This document shows, in pieces, positions 37,732 to 46,822 of a stretch of DNA of 64,000 nucleotides. The stretch's first letter is position 1. The number at the start of each line of letters is the position of its first letter. Under the pieces are notes generated by a model, which ran no database searches, was not told where the DNA came from, and saw only the letters and a list, made by a program, of their open reading frames with translations. A program made the translations under genes and the position numbers. This DNA comes from Candidatus Heimdallarchaeota archaeon (GTDB lineage Archaea; Asgardarchaeota; Heimdallarchaeia; Heimdallarchaeales; Heimdallarchaeaceae): assembly GCA_030603365.1 (NCBI GenBank), contig JAUVXV010000015.1:40421-104420 (forward strand). Reading direction: 5' to 3'.

Positions 37732-39060
37732 ATGATTCGGCATAAAAACAAAAAAATAATAATTTTCATATCTTTATCTTTAATTTTATTTTCTCCTCTT
37801 GTAATTCCCTTTATATCCTTTGCAGAAATAGAATCTCCTACTCTGGACTGGGAAGTTCCATTAAGCTGCTGGGACTTTGATATATTAGGTGAGAATTCAG
37901 AAGGTAAGTTGATAATTGCACAACACAAAGAAGATTATTCAAGAACAATTTCAAAATTTGATTCAGATGGTACTGAGACACTGAATACAACAATTCCTAG
38001 ATATTACGGTTATGGTCCTCTAAATGGTAGTGACTGGAGTTTAAGTTTAAGAAGGATAGAGAAAAGTATCATATTTGAGAATACAACTACAGCTGTCTGT
38101 GTAATTGAGAACATAACAGTAAATGCTCTTGATAAGGATTTTAATGAATTTTCTGGTAACATCAGTGTAGAAGACTTCCAAGTTGAGCGTTGTTTATATG
38201 ATAATCAGATTTTGACTTTAAATGGTAATCTTTACTATTGTGATAATATAATGGAATATAATTCTGACCTTGAGATTTGGGAGTATGCAGGCAAAACATA
38301 CATCTACAAAAAAAAGGTTGAATTTATAACTAAAACAAATGGAGAACAAACTTATAATGAATTAGTAACAACTAACCTTTGGAATATTAGTTTTTCTGAT
38401 TTAAGATTTATGACTACTGCATATGAAACAACAAATGGAAACACCTTTATGTATACTTCAAATTCAGCTGATGAGATATATGAACTATTTCTACTTGATT
38501 CTAATACTGGAGAGACTAAGTGGGTAAAGAGTTTTGATAAAAGGTCACAGAATTTATGTCATGTTGCAGATAAAATACTTATTTTATATTATGAAGGAGA
38601 AAGACAGCATTCACCAATGATTCTTGAAATATATGATGAGAATAAGAATAAAATTTGGGATCACAAAGTTGCTATAAACAATGACAGATTATATTTAGGG
38701 GGACTTAAAAGTAAAGGGGATAAAATCATATATGTAAAATATGACCAATCAACTGAAAACGGTACTATTGATTATGGCATTTATGTTTTAAATGATAAAG
38801 GAATTCTTCAAACTCAGTTAGAATGGATGAACATTGATGCGTTATTATTGTTTAGTATAAGAGAGACATACGTAGAAGCAGAGAACTCATTCTATTTTGC
38901 AAAGTGGGATAATCCAATAGTACCTGGCATGAAGTTCTACAAATATTCTTTCGAAGAGATAACTAAAGTAGGGAATCCTGTCAGTTTCTTATTAGTTCTA
39001 TTTACATTATCTCTTGTTTCAGTAATTAGATTAAAAACTAAGAAAATTGGAAAATTATAA
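37732..39060 (+). CDS. Surface PQQ-like beta-propeller protein with C-terminal anchor
   Basis: 442 residues. Signal peptide about 10-33. The body has repeated strand blocks with Trp/Asp ends, typical of PQQ/Kelch-like propellers ('FLLDSNTGETKWVKSF', 'EIYDENKNKIWDH'). The C-terminus has a membrane helix ('FLLVLFTLSLVSVIRL') and a Lys-rich tail. Function unknown; it is probably displayed on the cell surface. It has its own AT-rich promoter region 85 bases after the transporter gene. Confidence 0.8.
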   Translation: MIRHKNKKIIIFISLSLILFSPLVIPFISFAEIESPTLDWEVPLSCWDFDILGENSEGKLIIAQHKEDYSRTISKFDSDGTETLNTTIPRYYGYGPLNGSDWSLSLRRIEKSIIFENTTTAVCVIENITVNALDKDFNEFSGNISVEDFQVERCLYDNQILTLNGNLYYCDNIMEYNSDLEIWEYAGKTYIYKKKVEFITKTNGEQTYNELVTTNLWNISFSDLRFMTTAYETTNGNTFMYTSNSADEIYELFLLDSNTGETKWVKSFDKRSQNLCHVADKILILYYEGERQHSPMILEIYDENKNKIWDHKVAINNDRLYLGGLKSKGDKIIYVKYDQSTENGTIDYGIYVLNDKGILQTQLEWMNIDALLLFSIRETYVEAENSFYFAKWDNPIVPGMKFYKYSFEEITKVGNPVSFLLVLFTLSLVSVIRLKTKKIGKL

Positions 39061-39192
39061 TATATTTTTCAATTATTTTTTTGTTCTTTTTTCTTACTAG
39101 AAAATTAAGAATTTTTACTCATTTCCAATAGATTTGATACACCTCTTTAAGTTTCTTCGTTTTGAAAAAAAAATCATAAAAAAGTGAAACTA

Positions 39193-40374
39193 TTAAAAGA
39201 GATTTAGCTCTTTGTGTTTTTCAACTATCTTTTCTGCCATTTTGTCTAATGCTTTGAAATCCTCTTCCTTTGGATGACCTTTGGCATAAACAGGGTCTAA
39301 AATCTCAACTTCTTTTAATCCAGGTACCATACTGACAACTTGGTCAATGGTCTTTGTAAACCATCCATAAGATCCAATAACTGAGATTAGTTTAATCTTT
39401 GGTTTCAAAGCATTAAGTAGATAGGTTGCATACACTGCTAAAGGATGAGGACCTGTATGAACTGTTGGAGTGCCAAGAATCACCGTTGCTGCATCAACTA
39501 GAGTTATAGCAAGTTTACCTATATCTACAACAGCTAAATCAAACTGATATACTGTCACATCTTGTTTTGCTAGAGCACCAACTAAGTATTCAACCATAAT
39601 CCTTGTGCTTCCGTGCATAGATACATAAGGAATAACAACAACATTTTTTGGAGTATCTGAAATCCAATCTTCATAAGCATCTATAATAAATGACGGCTTG
39701 TCATAAATTGGACCATGACTAGGAGCTATCAATTGAATTTCTAAATTTTTTACTTTCTCAATGTTTTTTCGAATAATGTTACTGAAAGGCATCATTATTT
39801 CAGCAAAATATCTTTTTGCAGCTTCATAGACCAACCCTTCATCTCTCACATAGAGATCAGTTGTAGCTAGATGTGAACCAAAAAAGTCACACGAAAAGAG
39901 AATTTTATCTTCTACAAGGTAAGAGACCATTGTTTCTGGCCAATGAACCCAAGGAGTATGGATGAATTTTAATGTCTTATCCCCTAAAGTAATTTCCTCC
40001 CCGTCTTCTACAATCTGTATTTTTTCTGGAGAAATTAATAAATGATCTATCAACATTTCTTTTCCTTTTTTAGTTGCGAGAACTTTAGCTGATGGATATT
40101 TCTTAAGAACAGCTGGTATTGTTCCTGAATGATCTTGTTCTGTATGGTGTGATACAATGTAATCTATTTTTTCAACATCTTTCAATTGAGAAAAGAGTAT
40201 ATCAGTCATTTTTGGATCTACAGTGTCAATTAAAACATTCTTTTCACTGCCTATAATTAAATATGAATTATAACTGGTTCCATCAGGAAGAGGTATAAGG
40301 GAATCAAACAACCTTCTATCCCAATCAATTGCACCTAACCAAAAAACATTATCTCTGATTTTTCGAGTTTTCAT
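39193..40374 (-). CDS. fprA: A-type flavodiiron protein (F420H2 oxidase FprA-like)
   Basis: 393 residues. The N-terminal MBL-like domain carries the diiron ligands: HTEQDHSG (HxExDH), His in HWPETM, Asp in SCDFFG and His in PSHGPI. The C-terminal flavodoxin domain binds FMN through SMHGSTRIMVEYL. There is no rubredoxin or NADH-binding extension, so it is class A. In archaea this enzyme reduces O2 (or NO) with reduced F420, protecting the anaerobic cell. Its own promoter lies in the 40375-40718 region. Confidence 0.93.
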   Translation of the reverse strand: MKTRKIRDNVFWLGAIDWDRRLFDSLIPLPDGTSYNSYLIIGSEKNVLIDTVDPKMTDILFSQLKDVEKIDYIVSHHTEQDHSGTIPAVLKKYPSAKVLATKKGKEMLIDHLLISPEKIQIVEDGEEITLGDKTLKFIHTPWVHWPETMVSYLVEDKILFSCDFFGSHLATTDLYVRDEGLVYEAAKRYFAEIMMPFSNIIRKNIEKVKNLEIQLIAPSHGPIYDKPSFIIDAYEDWISDTPKNVVVIPYVSMHGSTRIMVEYLVGALAKQDVTVYQFDLAVVDIGKLAITLVDAATVILGTPTVHTGPHPLAVYATYLLNALKPKIKLISVIGSYGWFTKTIDQVVSMVPGLKEVEILDPVYAKGHPKEEDFKALDKMAEKIVEKHKELNLF

Positions 40375-40718
40375 AAAAACTAGTAAGAAATTGATTCTAT
40401 TTAAAATCTTTTAATTCTCATAGAAATTTTCCCTGACTCTGATCTAAGTTTTCGATTACAAATAAATTTTACATTACTTCCTAAATAAAATATCGGAATT
40501 CCAAAACTAAGTATATCTTATTTTATTCTAATATAAAGTAAAAGACCAAATAAGTGAAGCAGTCAATTCCATTACCACTCGTTAAATTTCCAATATTTTG
40601 GATTAGAATAAATAACTACTTAGTTTTTCTTTCGGATGTTTTTTTGTAAATCCTTATTCCTATAAGGAAGACAAATATCGCTATCCAAGAAAGCATTAAG
40701 GAATTATATAGCTTAAAA
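40375..40718 (-). other. Intergenic region with a membrane-anchor-like relic
   Basis: There is no full gene. On the minus strand at about 40620-40700 a short frame encodes one hydrophobic helix with a basic end ('MLSWIAIFVFLIGIRIY', then Lys-rich). This resembles the C-terminal anchor of the surface proteins in this window and may be what is left of one. The remainder is AT-rich promoter sequence for fprA. Confidence 0.3.
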
Positions 40719-41138
40719 TTATAAGCATGAGGAATTCTTTTTCTTGTTAAACACTAAGCTCTTTACAGTCACTGGAAAAGCTTGACCTGAGTAAAGTGGG
40801 GCACCGATGTCAATCCAGTCTCCCTCCTCTAGTTCTAATTCATCCATACAAATAAGGTTGTTCTGTAAAGATGTTTCCCGACGAAGAGCGATTCCTACTG
40901 ATCCACCCATATCTTGGTCAAAAATCAAAAGAATCATTTTTTTGTTAGCAATTGAATTTGGGAGAGCTTTTTCTATAGCCTTAGCGAAATCCGACAGATA
41001 AAAATTATTTCTGTGAATAGGATCCTTGAAGTATAAGGCAATTAGATCTTTACCCTCTTGCATATCAAATCTCTTAAAAGCTTGATTGACTTCTTCTCGA
41101 AGTTTCTTCGAACTAAAGTTTTCTTTTCTTATATTCAC
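40719..41138 (-). CDS. EutA-like C-terminal part, separated from the main gene by a frameshift
   Basis: 139 codons. They match the C-terminal about 120 residues of EutA, including 'LLIFDQDMGGSVGIALRR', 'EEGDWIDIGAPLYSGQAFPV' and 'VTVKSLVF', which correspond to the C-terminus of E. coli EutA. The frame continues upstream of the GTG at 41138 ('PLENIPVINV') into the main gene, where one base in a C4 run separates it from the preceding frame. It has no promoter or ribosome site of its own. Either the full protein is made by -1 frameshifting or the sequence carries an error or mutation. Confidence 0.8.
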   Translation of the reverse strand: MNIRKENFSSKKLREEVNQAFKRFDMQEGKDLIALYFKDPIHRNNFYLSDFAKAIEKALPNSIANKKMILLIFDQDMGGSVGIALRRETSLQNNLICMDELELEEGDWIDIGAPLYSGQAFPVTVKSLVFNKKKNSSCL

Positions 41139-41158
41139 ATTGATAACTGGGATATTTT

Positions 41159-42856
41159 CTAGGGGAATTCTATACTCTTATCAAAATAACATGTGGATCC
41201 AGATACCGAAAGAGAAAATGATCCAGCACCAATGACTGTTGCCCTAATCTTGTTTTCAGGTTCAATCATGACCAAGTTGTGCTCATCCATTAAAGACTTG
41301 ATTTCCTCAGCGAGATACAGTCCAATGTCATCATATACCTTATCATCACCATAAATCATCTCTGCCACTCCTCCTGAAAAGGAGAACTCATCAATTGGAA
41401 TGGAAAAATCTAGATCACTTGTCATCATCAGTTCCTTAGCGATTGTACTTGTTGCTGGACCTCTCATCACCTCAACCAAAGCTTTTGCATATTCATGGGC
41501 GATAGTTCTAACATCCTCTTCAGAAATAGTGTCTCCTAGTTGATAATTCATCTTTAGCTCTTTCATAAGAAATTCCGTTGGTTCATCTATCCTCCAAATC
41601 TTGAAGTTTTCATCTATTCCTAACAACCGACCACCTATATTGATGCAGGAAGTACTGAGTACATGACCATTAGCTGCAATTGCTAGATTACTGGTACCTC
41701 CACCCACATCTACATTCATTATTGTATTCTCTTTTTCGAGTGACATATCAACTATACCACTGCCCATAGCTCCAAGTAAAGATTCGAAATTTGGTCCTGC
41801 TGCAGCACTAACAAATTTACCAGTCTCTGAAGATAACCTTCTCACGATCTCTGCTGCATTCTGTTTCTTAGCTGTTTCTCCAGTAACTATTACAGCTCCT
41901 GTATCCACCATGCTAGACTTGATACCTGCTTTCCTATACTCCTTGACACAGAATTTTACAACAGCATCAATATCAATGGTATAACGATCGATTAGGGGAG
42001 TATCAATTATATTTCCCTCATAGATAATTTTTCTATCAATCAGATGAAATCGATTAGACATATTCAAGAAGCTTCTCTCCCTTCTTAGGGTTAAACCTGA
42101 AAATACAAGATGTGAGGTAGAAGACCCAACATCTATTCCGACACTTAGCACCTTCAAATACTCACCAATATCATCCTTAGTGATAGATGAATGATCAGGA
42201 AATATTGTTGCTAATTTCCTCAAATCCGCCATTTTTGGAGATAAATGACCCATTAGATCACTTGCTGATTTAAGTGCAATCTCTTCATCACTAATCATAC
42301 TTGTAGATGAAACTTTGGTACCACCACTAATTCTTATTTCCATTTCCTTATCATGGTGTTTAGGTAATTCCAGTTTATCATCAGATTTTAGCAGTTTTTC
42401 TTTCATATCTTCAGGGATATCAAATAATTGCTCACATATAGTACAGAAGAAACTGATAGTAGTTGTTTTATCACTACCAGGTACAACAGGACCATCTTCT
42501 TTTGGACGACTGATTTTATTCTCCATCTGTCGTCTAACTCCTGCTAAATTCACATCTTCGAACATATCTACCATCCAGTCACATATTTCATCAAACTCTA
42601 CCCCAGGTTCTAAAACAGAAGCTAAAGCTGGCTTAAATTCTGAAATAAGACGATAAAGACGTGCAAGATCAGTAACATCTACTTGTTCATACTTCTGCAG
42701 TAAGGTTTCGTATTTCTTAGTAAATGAATCCTTAATATCAGTTGTATCTTGTCTATAATACCTCTCAAAGAATGAACCGACCATCCCAACAGCAGACCAT
42801 TTCATGGTTTTAATATCAATTTTCAAATCTTTTTCTCCATTAGAAACATGTGACAT
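41159..42856 (-). CDS. EutA-like reactivase of ethanolamine ammonia-lyase, with long N-terminal extension (main part)
   Basis: 565 residues from the ATG at 42856 (other ATGs up to 42967). The actin/Hsp70-like EutA fold starts near residue 248: 'SVGIDVGSSTSHLVFSGL', then 'GAVIVTGETAKKQNA', 'NVDVGGGTSNLAI' and 'CINIGGRLLG'. EutA exchanges damaged adenosylcobalamin in ethanolamine ammonia-lyase, using ATP. The first about 245 residues (helical, with a CTICEQ Cys pair) are not in bacterial EutA and are unassigned. The frame stops at TAG after GEFP-like residues exactly where homologues continue into the C-terminal domain (see 40719-41138). No lyase genes are in the window. The start is chosen because a TATA-like box is 25 bases upstream. 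Confidence 0.85.
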   Translation of the reverse strand: MSHVSNGEKDLKIDIKTMKWSAVGMVGSFFERYYRQDTTDIKDSFTKKYETLLQKYEQVDVTDLARLYRLISEFKPALASVLEPGVEFDEICDWMVDMFEDVNLAGVRRQMENKISRPKEDGPVVPGSDKTTTISFFCTICEQLFDIPEDMKEKLLKSDDKLELPKHHDKEMEIRISGGTKVSSTSMISDEEIALKSASDLMGHLSPKMADLRKLATIFPDHSSITKDDIGEYLKVLSVGIDVGSSTSHLVFSGLTLRRERSFLNMSNRFHLIDRKIIYEGNIIDTPLIDRYTIDIDAVVKFCVKEYRKAGIKSSMVDTGAVIVTGETAKKQNAAEIVRRLSSETGKFVSAAAGPNFESLLGAMGSGIVDMSLEKENTIMNVDVGGGTSNLAIAANGHVLSTSCINIGGRLLGIDENFKIWRIDEPTEFLMKELKMNYQLGDTISEEDVRTIAHEYAKALVEVMRGPATSTIAKELMMTSDLDFSIPIDEFSFSGGVAEMIYGDDKVYDDIGLYLAEEIKSLMDEHNLVMIEPENKIRATVIGAGSFSLSVSGSTCYFDKSIEFP

Positions 42857-42877
42857 AATTGGCATTCTACTCATCAG

Positions 42878-42884
42878 ATATAAA
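42878..42884 (-). promoter_or_regulatory. TATA-like box of the eutA-like gene
   Basis: TTTATAT on the minus strand, centred 25 bases before the ATG at 42856. This favours that ATG as the start of a leaderless mRNA and argues against the earlier ATGs, which lie in or before the box. Confidence 0.45.
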
Positions 42885-42930
42885 TACATTATTATACTAA
42901 AATAATACATTATTGTATTGTTGAAATATT

Positions 42931-43263
42931 GTGACACGTAGAACTTTGATCGAAAGAGCTCATGCAATTTTTGAAATGATTGAATACGAAGATGATCCTT
43001 TTCCTAAATCCAAACTACAAAAAGTTGGTTTAAATCCAACAACAGCAGAAAAATGGCTGGAGTTAATTACATTTATTCAACGAAAGCCTAGAATTAGGCT
43101 GATAAAAACAAAATCTAGTACAATAATTGAACGTGTTGAACAGAAATATCATACTGTAAGCAGAGAAACATTCATGAACCCAAATAAAAGTTATAAAGAA
43201 CGATTTCATGCTTTGAATGATTATCTCAGTGCTCTTATAACTACAGAAAGATTAAGAGAATAA
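42931..43263 (+). CDS. Small protein, possible winged-helix regulator divergent from eutA-like gene
   Basis: 110 residues from a GTG. Residues about 20-70 ('PKSKLQKVGLNPTTAEKWLE', then 'RIRLIKTKSSTIIERV') are arranged like a winged helix: helix, helix-turn-helix, then two short strands. It is divergent from the eutA-like gene, with start codons only 75 bases apart, so it may regulate it. This rests on fold impression and position. Confidence 0.55.
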   Translation: MTRRTLIERAHAIFEMIEYEDDPFPKSKLQKVGLNPTTAEKWLELITFIQRKPRIRLIKTKSSTIIERVEQKYHTVSRETFMNPNKSYKERFHALNDYLSALITTERLRE

Positions 43264-43300
43264 CTTGTTTTGCTAACAGACATTTGATTATCAGCTATAA

Positions 43301-43410
43301 CTAATCTGAAGATAGAGATGTAAGCTTTAAGCTCAATTCCCAAAACTCTTTCTGTTTTTTCTTGTCAAAAGCTAATTTGTTTCTTTCAGTTTTTATTGAT
43401 ACAAAAGAAT
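43301..43410 (-). pseudogene. Relic of an SDR dehydrogenase gene (C-terminal end)
   Basis: A minus-strand frame ending at a TAG at 43301 reads 'LAFDKKKQKEFWELSLKLTS' followed by LSSD. The intact SDR encoded at 45051-45905 ends 'LAFDKKKQKELWDLSMSLTG' and LSSDLI. Only about 35 codons are left. It is a decayed duplicate of the SDR gene 1.7 kb away. The rest of 43264-43508 is promoter-like and empty. Confidence 0.7.
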
Positions 43411-43508
43411 ATGAGTATAAATAAAACAAAATATGCATTATTATTATTGAGAAAAACTAATTTAACGTGAAAATTTATATATTATTTATCAATTATCCCA
43501 TGATTCAA

Positions 43509-44948
43509 ATGAAAATAATTAGAAAAAGGAATTTAATGGTATTAACATTACTAATTTCTTCTAGCTTAATTTTCTCTATTCGGAATAATAATCTAGATAC
43601 CAACGCTCTTCCCAAGTACGCGATTGAGTGGAAGCCAATTGAAGTAATAACGACAGATAGTACAGGAGATTCACATGATGCAACTATAACTGTAGATAAC
43701 GTAGGAAATGCTCACGTTGCTTGGATGGATAATACTGTACTTCTAGCAAGTGGTACAGATAAGGATATTTTCTACAAAAGATGGGATAAAGCTTCGGATA
43801 CATGGACTACAACTGAATTGATTTCTACAGGTAGTACAGATATTTCGGGTGATCCTTCTATTGTTGTAGATAATCAAGGAAATGTGTACATTGCTTGGGA
43901 AGATGAAACAGATGATTTCTTAAGCAGTGATGCAGATAAAGATATATTCTTTAAAAAATGGGATAAATCGACTGATATATGGTCAACCACAGTTTTAGTA
44001 TCAACTGAAAATACAGCAAGTTCTGCTTCTAATGGTCCTTCTCTAGGTGTTGATTCTGAGGGTAATATTCATATTGCTTGGTGGGATTCTACTGACTTTT
44101 TGGGTACAGATGAAGATCAAGACATTTTTTATAAACGTTGGAATGCTTCATTAGGAAGTTGGACATCAACTGAGGTTCTATCAACAGGGAGTACTGGTGA
44201 TTCAATATATCCTTCTATTGTTGTAGATACTCAAGGAAATGCACATCTCACTTGGAGTGAATTTTCTGACAACTATCTTGGAAGTGGTTTAGATGGCGAT
44301 GTTGTTTATAGAAGTTGGAGAAAAGAAAATGAATCTTGGTTAGCAGCGGAGTTAGTTACAACAGATAGTTCTGCAGATTCAAGCTATTCTAATTTAGCAA
44401 CTTATAATGGCCAACTAATTGATATGGTCTGGTATGAGCAAACTTCAGATCTAAGCAGTGGTATAGACATGGATATTTTTTATAAACAATTTAACACAGT
44501 TACTAAAACTTGGATAACTACAGAACTTGTATCAACTGAAAGTACAGAAGATTCTGCTTATCCAACAGTTGATGTAGATGGTTCTGGTAATTTGTACGTT
44601 GCTTGGACCGATTGGACCGACTATTTAGAAAGTGGTACCGACCAAGATATATTCTACAAAAACCGTAATGCTACATCAGAAAGTTGGTCAACAACAGAAA
44701 TTGTCTCAACAGAAAGTACAGGATTGTCAGATTTCTCTTCTATATCTGTAAATGATGAAGGTTTGACATATATTGTTTGGAGAGACTATACAGATTACCA
44801 AGGAAGTGGTACTGACTCAGATATTTTCTTTTCAAGTACACATGATCCAGATGATCCAGATACTAGCAAATCTCCGTTTGTTTTTCTATTCAGTGTTCTA
44901 GCAATGATTGGATTGGCATCTCTTGTAGTAATCAAAAACAAAAGATAA
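43509..44948 (+). CDS. Surface beta-propeller protein of about seven 64-residue repeats with C-terminal anchor
   Basis: 479 residues from the ATG at 43509, where the signal peptide begins (a GTG 14 codons upstream is less likely). Six to seven repeats of about 64 residues share the pattern 'STEST.DS.YPSIVVD..GN.YIAW.D.TD', then 'SGTDQDIFYK' and 'W'. The regular Asp box-like motifs suggest a sialidase/BNR-type propeller. The C-terminus is a membrane helix ('VFLFSVLAMIGLASLVVI') with tail KNKR. A ligand- or ion-binding surface role is likely. Repeat units are also alike at DNA level, so copy number may vary among strains. Confidence 0.85.
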   Translation: MKIIRKRNLMVLTLLISSSLIFSIRNNNLDTNALPKYAIEWKPIEVITTDSTGDSHDATITVDNVGNAHVAWMDNTVLLASGTDKDIFYKRWDKASDTWTTTELISTGSTDISGDPSIVVDNQGNVYIAWEDETDDFLSSDADKDIFFKKWDKSTDIWSTTVLVSTENTASSASNGPSLGVDSEGNIHIAWWDSTDFLGTDEDQDIFYKRWNASLGSWTSTEVLSTGSTGDSIYPSIVVDTQGNAHLTWSEFSDNYLGSGLDGDVVYRSWRKENESWLAAELVTTDSSADSSYSNLATYNGQLIDMVWYEQTSDLSSGIDMDIFYKQFNTVTKTWITTELVSTESTEDSAYPTVDVDGSGNLYVAWTDWTDYLESGTDQDIFYKNRNATSESWSTTEIVSTESTGLSDFSSISVNDEGLTYIVWRDYTDYQGSGTDSDIFFSSTHDPDDPDTSKSPFVFLFSVLAMIGLASLVVIKNKR

Positions 44949-44975
44949 TTTTTATTCTTTTTTTCTTTTTTTTTA
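44949..44975 (+). terminator. Oligo-T terminator
   Basis: T5, T7 and T9 tracts follow the TAA stop of the repeat protein gene on the + strand. Confidence 0.5.
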
Positions 44976-45050
44976 TCTAAGAAATTTTCTTTAAGATTCA
45001 AGAATATAGATAAATGAGTACTAATTAGTTAAAATTTTCATTAGAAGTAA

Positions 45051-45905
45051 TCAAATCAAATCAGAAGACAAACCTGTAAGTGACATACTTAAATCCCACA
45101 ATTCTTTCTGTTTCTTCTTATCAAAAGCCAACTCATTTGGCTCTCTCTCTTTCATTATGTGATAATATTTGCCTGTGACATTTTCAACTTCAGGTGAGGA
45201 AGCTAAATAAACTGATGTCTCAGCTCCTTCTTCTAGGGGTTTTGCTTTTCTTTTAACTATGGGATTTAGAGGTTTAAGTAGAAAATGGTTTAACCCAATA
45301 TCTGTTCGTATATATCCTGGATGAAGACAGTTGGCACTGACACCTGTTCCCTTTAATTTCTCTGCCAACAAGAAAGTAAACATAATATTGTATATCTTAG
45401 ACTCAGCATAAGCAGTTAACAACCTATATTTTCTTCTTTCCCAATTATAATCATCCAGCTCTAATTTTTTCACTTTGTAATTTGAGCTTGAAGCTACATT
45501 TACAATTCTTGAATAATCACTAGCTTTGACTAAATCTAGAAGTTGTAGAGTTAAACTGAAGTACCCTAGATGGTTGACTGCAAAAGTTGCTTCTATTCCA
45601 TCTTCAGTCATTGTTTTCTTAAGAAAGACAGCACCATGGTTATTTAATAGAACATCAATTTTTTTATGCTTCTTTTTAAAATTCTTAACAAAGTTATTAA
45701 TTGATTTCAAAGAGGAAAAATCACAAAGCATTAAATCTAAATTGTTATTCTTTGATAATTTCTTGATTTCTTGAAGAGTTTTCTTTCCCTTTTTTTCATT
45801 TCTGCACACTAATATTACATGAGCTCCCATTTCTGCTAGTTCTTGAGTAGTTACTTTCCCTATTCCTGCATTAGCACCTGTAACAATAACAATTTTATCT
45901 TTCAT
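45051..45905 (-). CDS. Short-chain dehydrogenase/reductase (retinol-dehydrogenase-like)
   Basis: 284 residues. Cofactor motif VTGANAGIG (about 8-16), then 'VILVCRNEKKG' with an Arg that favours NADP(H), 'LLNNHGAV' of the NNAG type, catalytic Ser in VNVASSSNYK and the YxxxK pair in YAESKIYN. The C-terminus 'ELWDLSMSLTG' is usual in the RDH/WWOX-like branch. It is cytoplasmic, with an unknown alcohol or ketone substrate. A decayed copy lies at 43301 and a related gene ends at the right window edge. Confidence 0.92.
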   Translation of the reverse strand: MKDKIVIVTGANAGIGKVTTQELAEMGAHVILVCRNEKKGKKTLQEIKKLSKNNNLDLMLCDFSSLKSINNFVKNFKKKHKKIDVLLNNHGAVFLKKTMTEDGIEATFAVNHLGYFSLTLQLLDLVKASDYSRIVNVASSSNYKVKKLELDDYNWERRKYRLLTAYAESKIYNIMFTFLLAEKLKGTGVSANCLHPGYIRTDIGLNHFLLKPLNPIVKRKAKPLEEGAETSVYLASSPEVENVTGKYYHIMKEREPNELAFDKKKQKELWDLSMSLTGLSSDLI

Positions 45906-46053
45906 TATAATAAATAGAAATTAAGTCATTTATTAATTTGTGTCATTTATTAATTTTTAACAAAGTATACAAAAGAGGAGCTTAGTGCAAGGTTTTATGT
46001 CTAGAAACTTAGTTCAAAACTTAAACTACAAGCTTTGAAATGATTTGGTTACC

Positions 46054-46060
46054 ATTATAA
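46054..46060 (+). promoter_or_regulatory. TATA-like box of the ABC exporter operon
   Basis: ATTATAA centred 27 bases before the ATG at 46084. This supports that ATG as the true start and a leaderless operon mRNA. Confidence 0.45.
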
Positions 46061-46083
46061 GTGTTTCATACTATTCATTTCTA

Positions 46084-46821
46084 ATGTTAGAAAAGCAAAC
46101 AGAATTAGCAGTTGCTACTAAAGACTTAGTAAAAAATTTTGATTTACCCGGTAGAGATAGTGTTCATGTTCTAACAGGATTGAACTTAGAAATATATCGA
46201 GGTGAGTTTATTGCTATTATGGGACCAAGTGGGAGTGGAAAATCTACCCTCATTAATATTTTATCAACTTTAGAATATTTAACAACTGGTGAAGTGATTA
46301 TTGATGGAATACAATTAAACAATTTGAAAACTAATGAACTTCTCAATTTTAGAAGATCTCGTTCTGCTATTATTTTTCAGAATTTCGCTCTAATTGACTA
46401 TTTGACAGCTTTAGAGAATGTCAAGCTTCCTTTGATAGTCAGAGGAATCTCTCATAAAGAAGCTGAAACAAAAGCATTACAATTACTAGAAACAGTCGAT
46501 TTGTATGCACGTAAAGACCATCTACCAGAGGAACTAAGTGGAGGAGAGCAACAGCGTGTAGCAATTGCAAGAGCTTTGGCTCATGAACCAAGTATTATCT
46601 ATGCTGATGAACCTACTGGTAATTTAGATGCTGTTACTGGAATGAAAATAATTCAGCTTTTTAAAGACATTAGTCATAAGACGGGAATCACCATAGTCAT
46701 CGTAACTCACGATCATAATGCTGCAAGAGAAACAGATAGAGTATACATCCTTCAAGAGGGTAAGGTGTTTGAAGAAAAATCAAAGAAGATAAAGAAAAGA
46801 ACTTCTAAGAAGAGGCATTAA
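46084..46821 (+). CDS. ABC transporter ATPase, MacB/LolD type (first of operon)
   Basis: 245 residues from the ATG at 46084. Walker A GPSGSGKST, Q-loop in IIFQNFALID, signature LSGGEQQRVAIARAL, Walker B IIYADEPTGNLD and the switch His in VTHDHNA are all present. The C-terminus is a Lys/Arg-rich tail. It powers the FtsX-type permease encoded one base after its stop codon. Complexes of this kind extrude lipoproteins, peptides or antibiotics, or transmit force across the membrane. Confidence 0.92.
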   Translation: MLEKQTELAVATKDLVKNFDLPGRDSVHVLTGLNLEIYRGEFIAIMGPSGSGKSTLINILSTLEYLTTGEVIIDGIQLNNLKTNELLNFRRSRSAIIFQNFALIDYLTALENVKLPLIVRGISHKEAETKALQLLETVDLYARKDHLPEELSGGEQQRVAIARALAHEPSIIYADEPTGNLDAVTGMKIIQLFKDISHKTGITIVIVTHDHNAARETDRVYILQEGKVFEEKSKKIKKRTSKKRH

Positions 46822-46822
46822 A

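Noticed and set aside
42856..42967. Upstream ATGs giving a membrane-like N-terminal segment on the EutA-like protein
   Set aside because: That stretch covers the TATA-like box and the start of the divergent gene. The downstream ATG fits a leaderless transcript.
43509..44948. DNA-level repeats considered as a CRISPR array or satellite
   Set aside because: The repeats are in frame, about 190 bases long and diverged as coding units. They are protein repeats.
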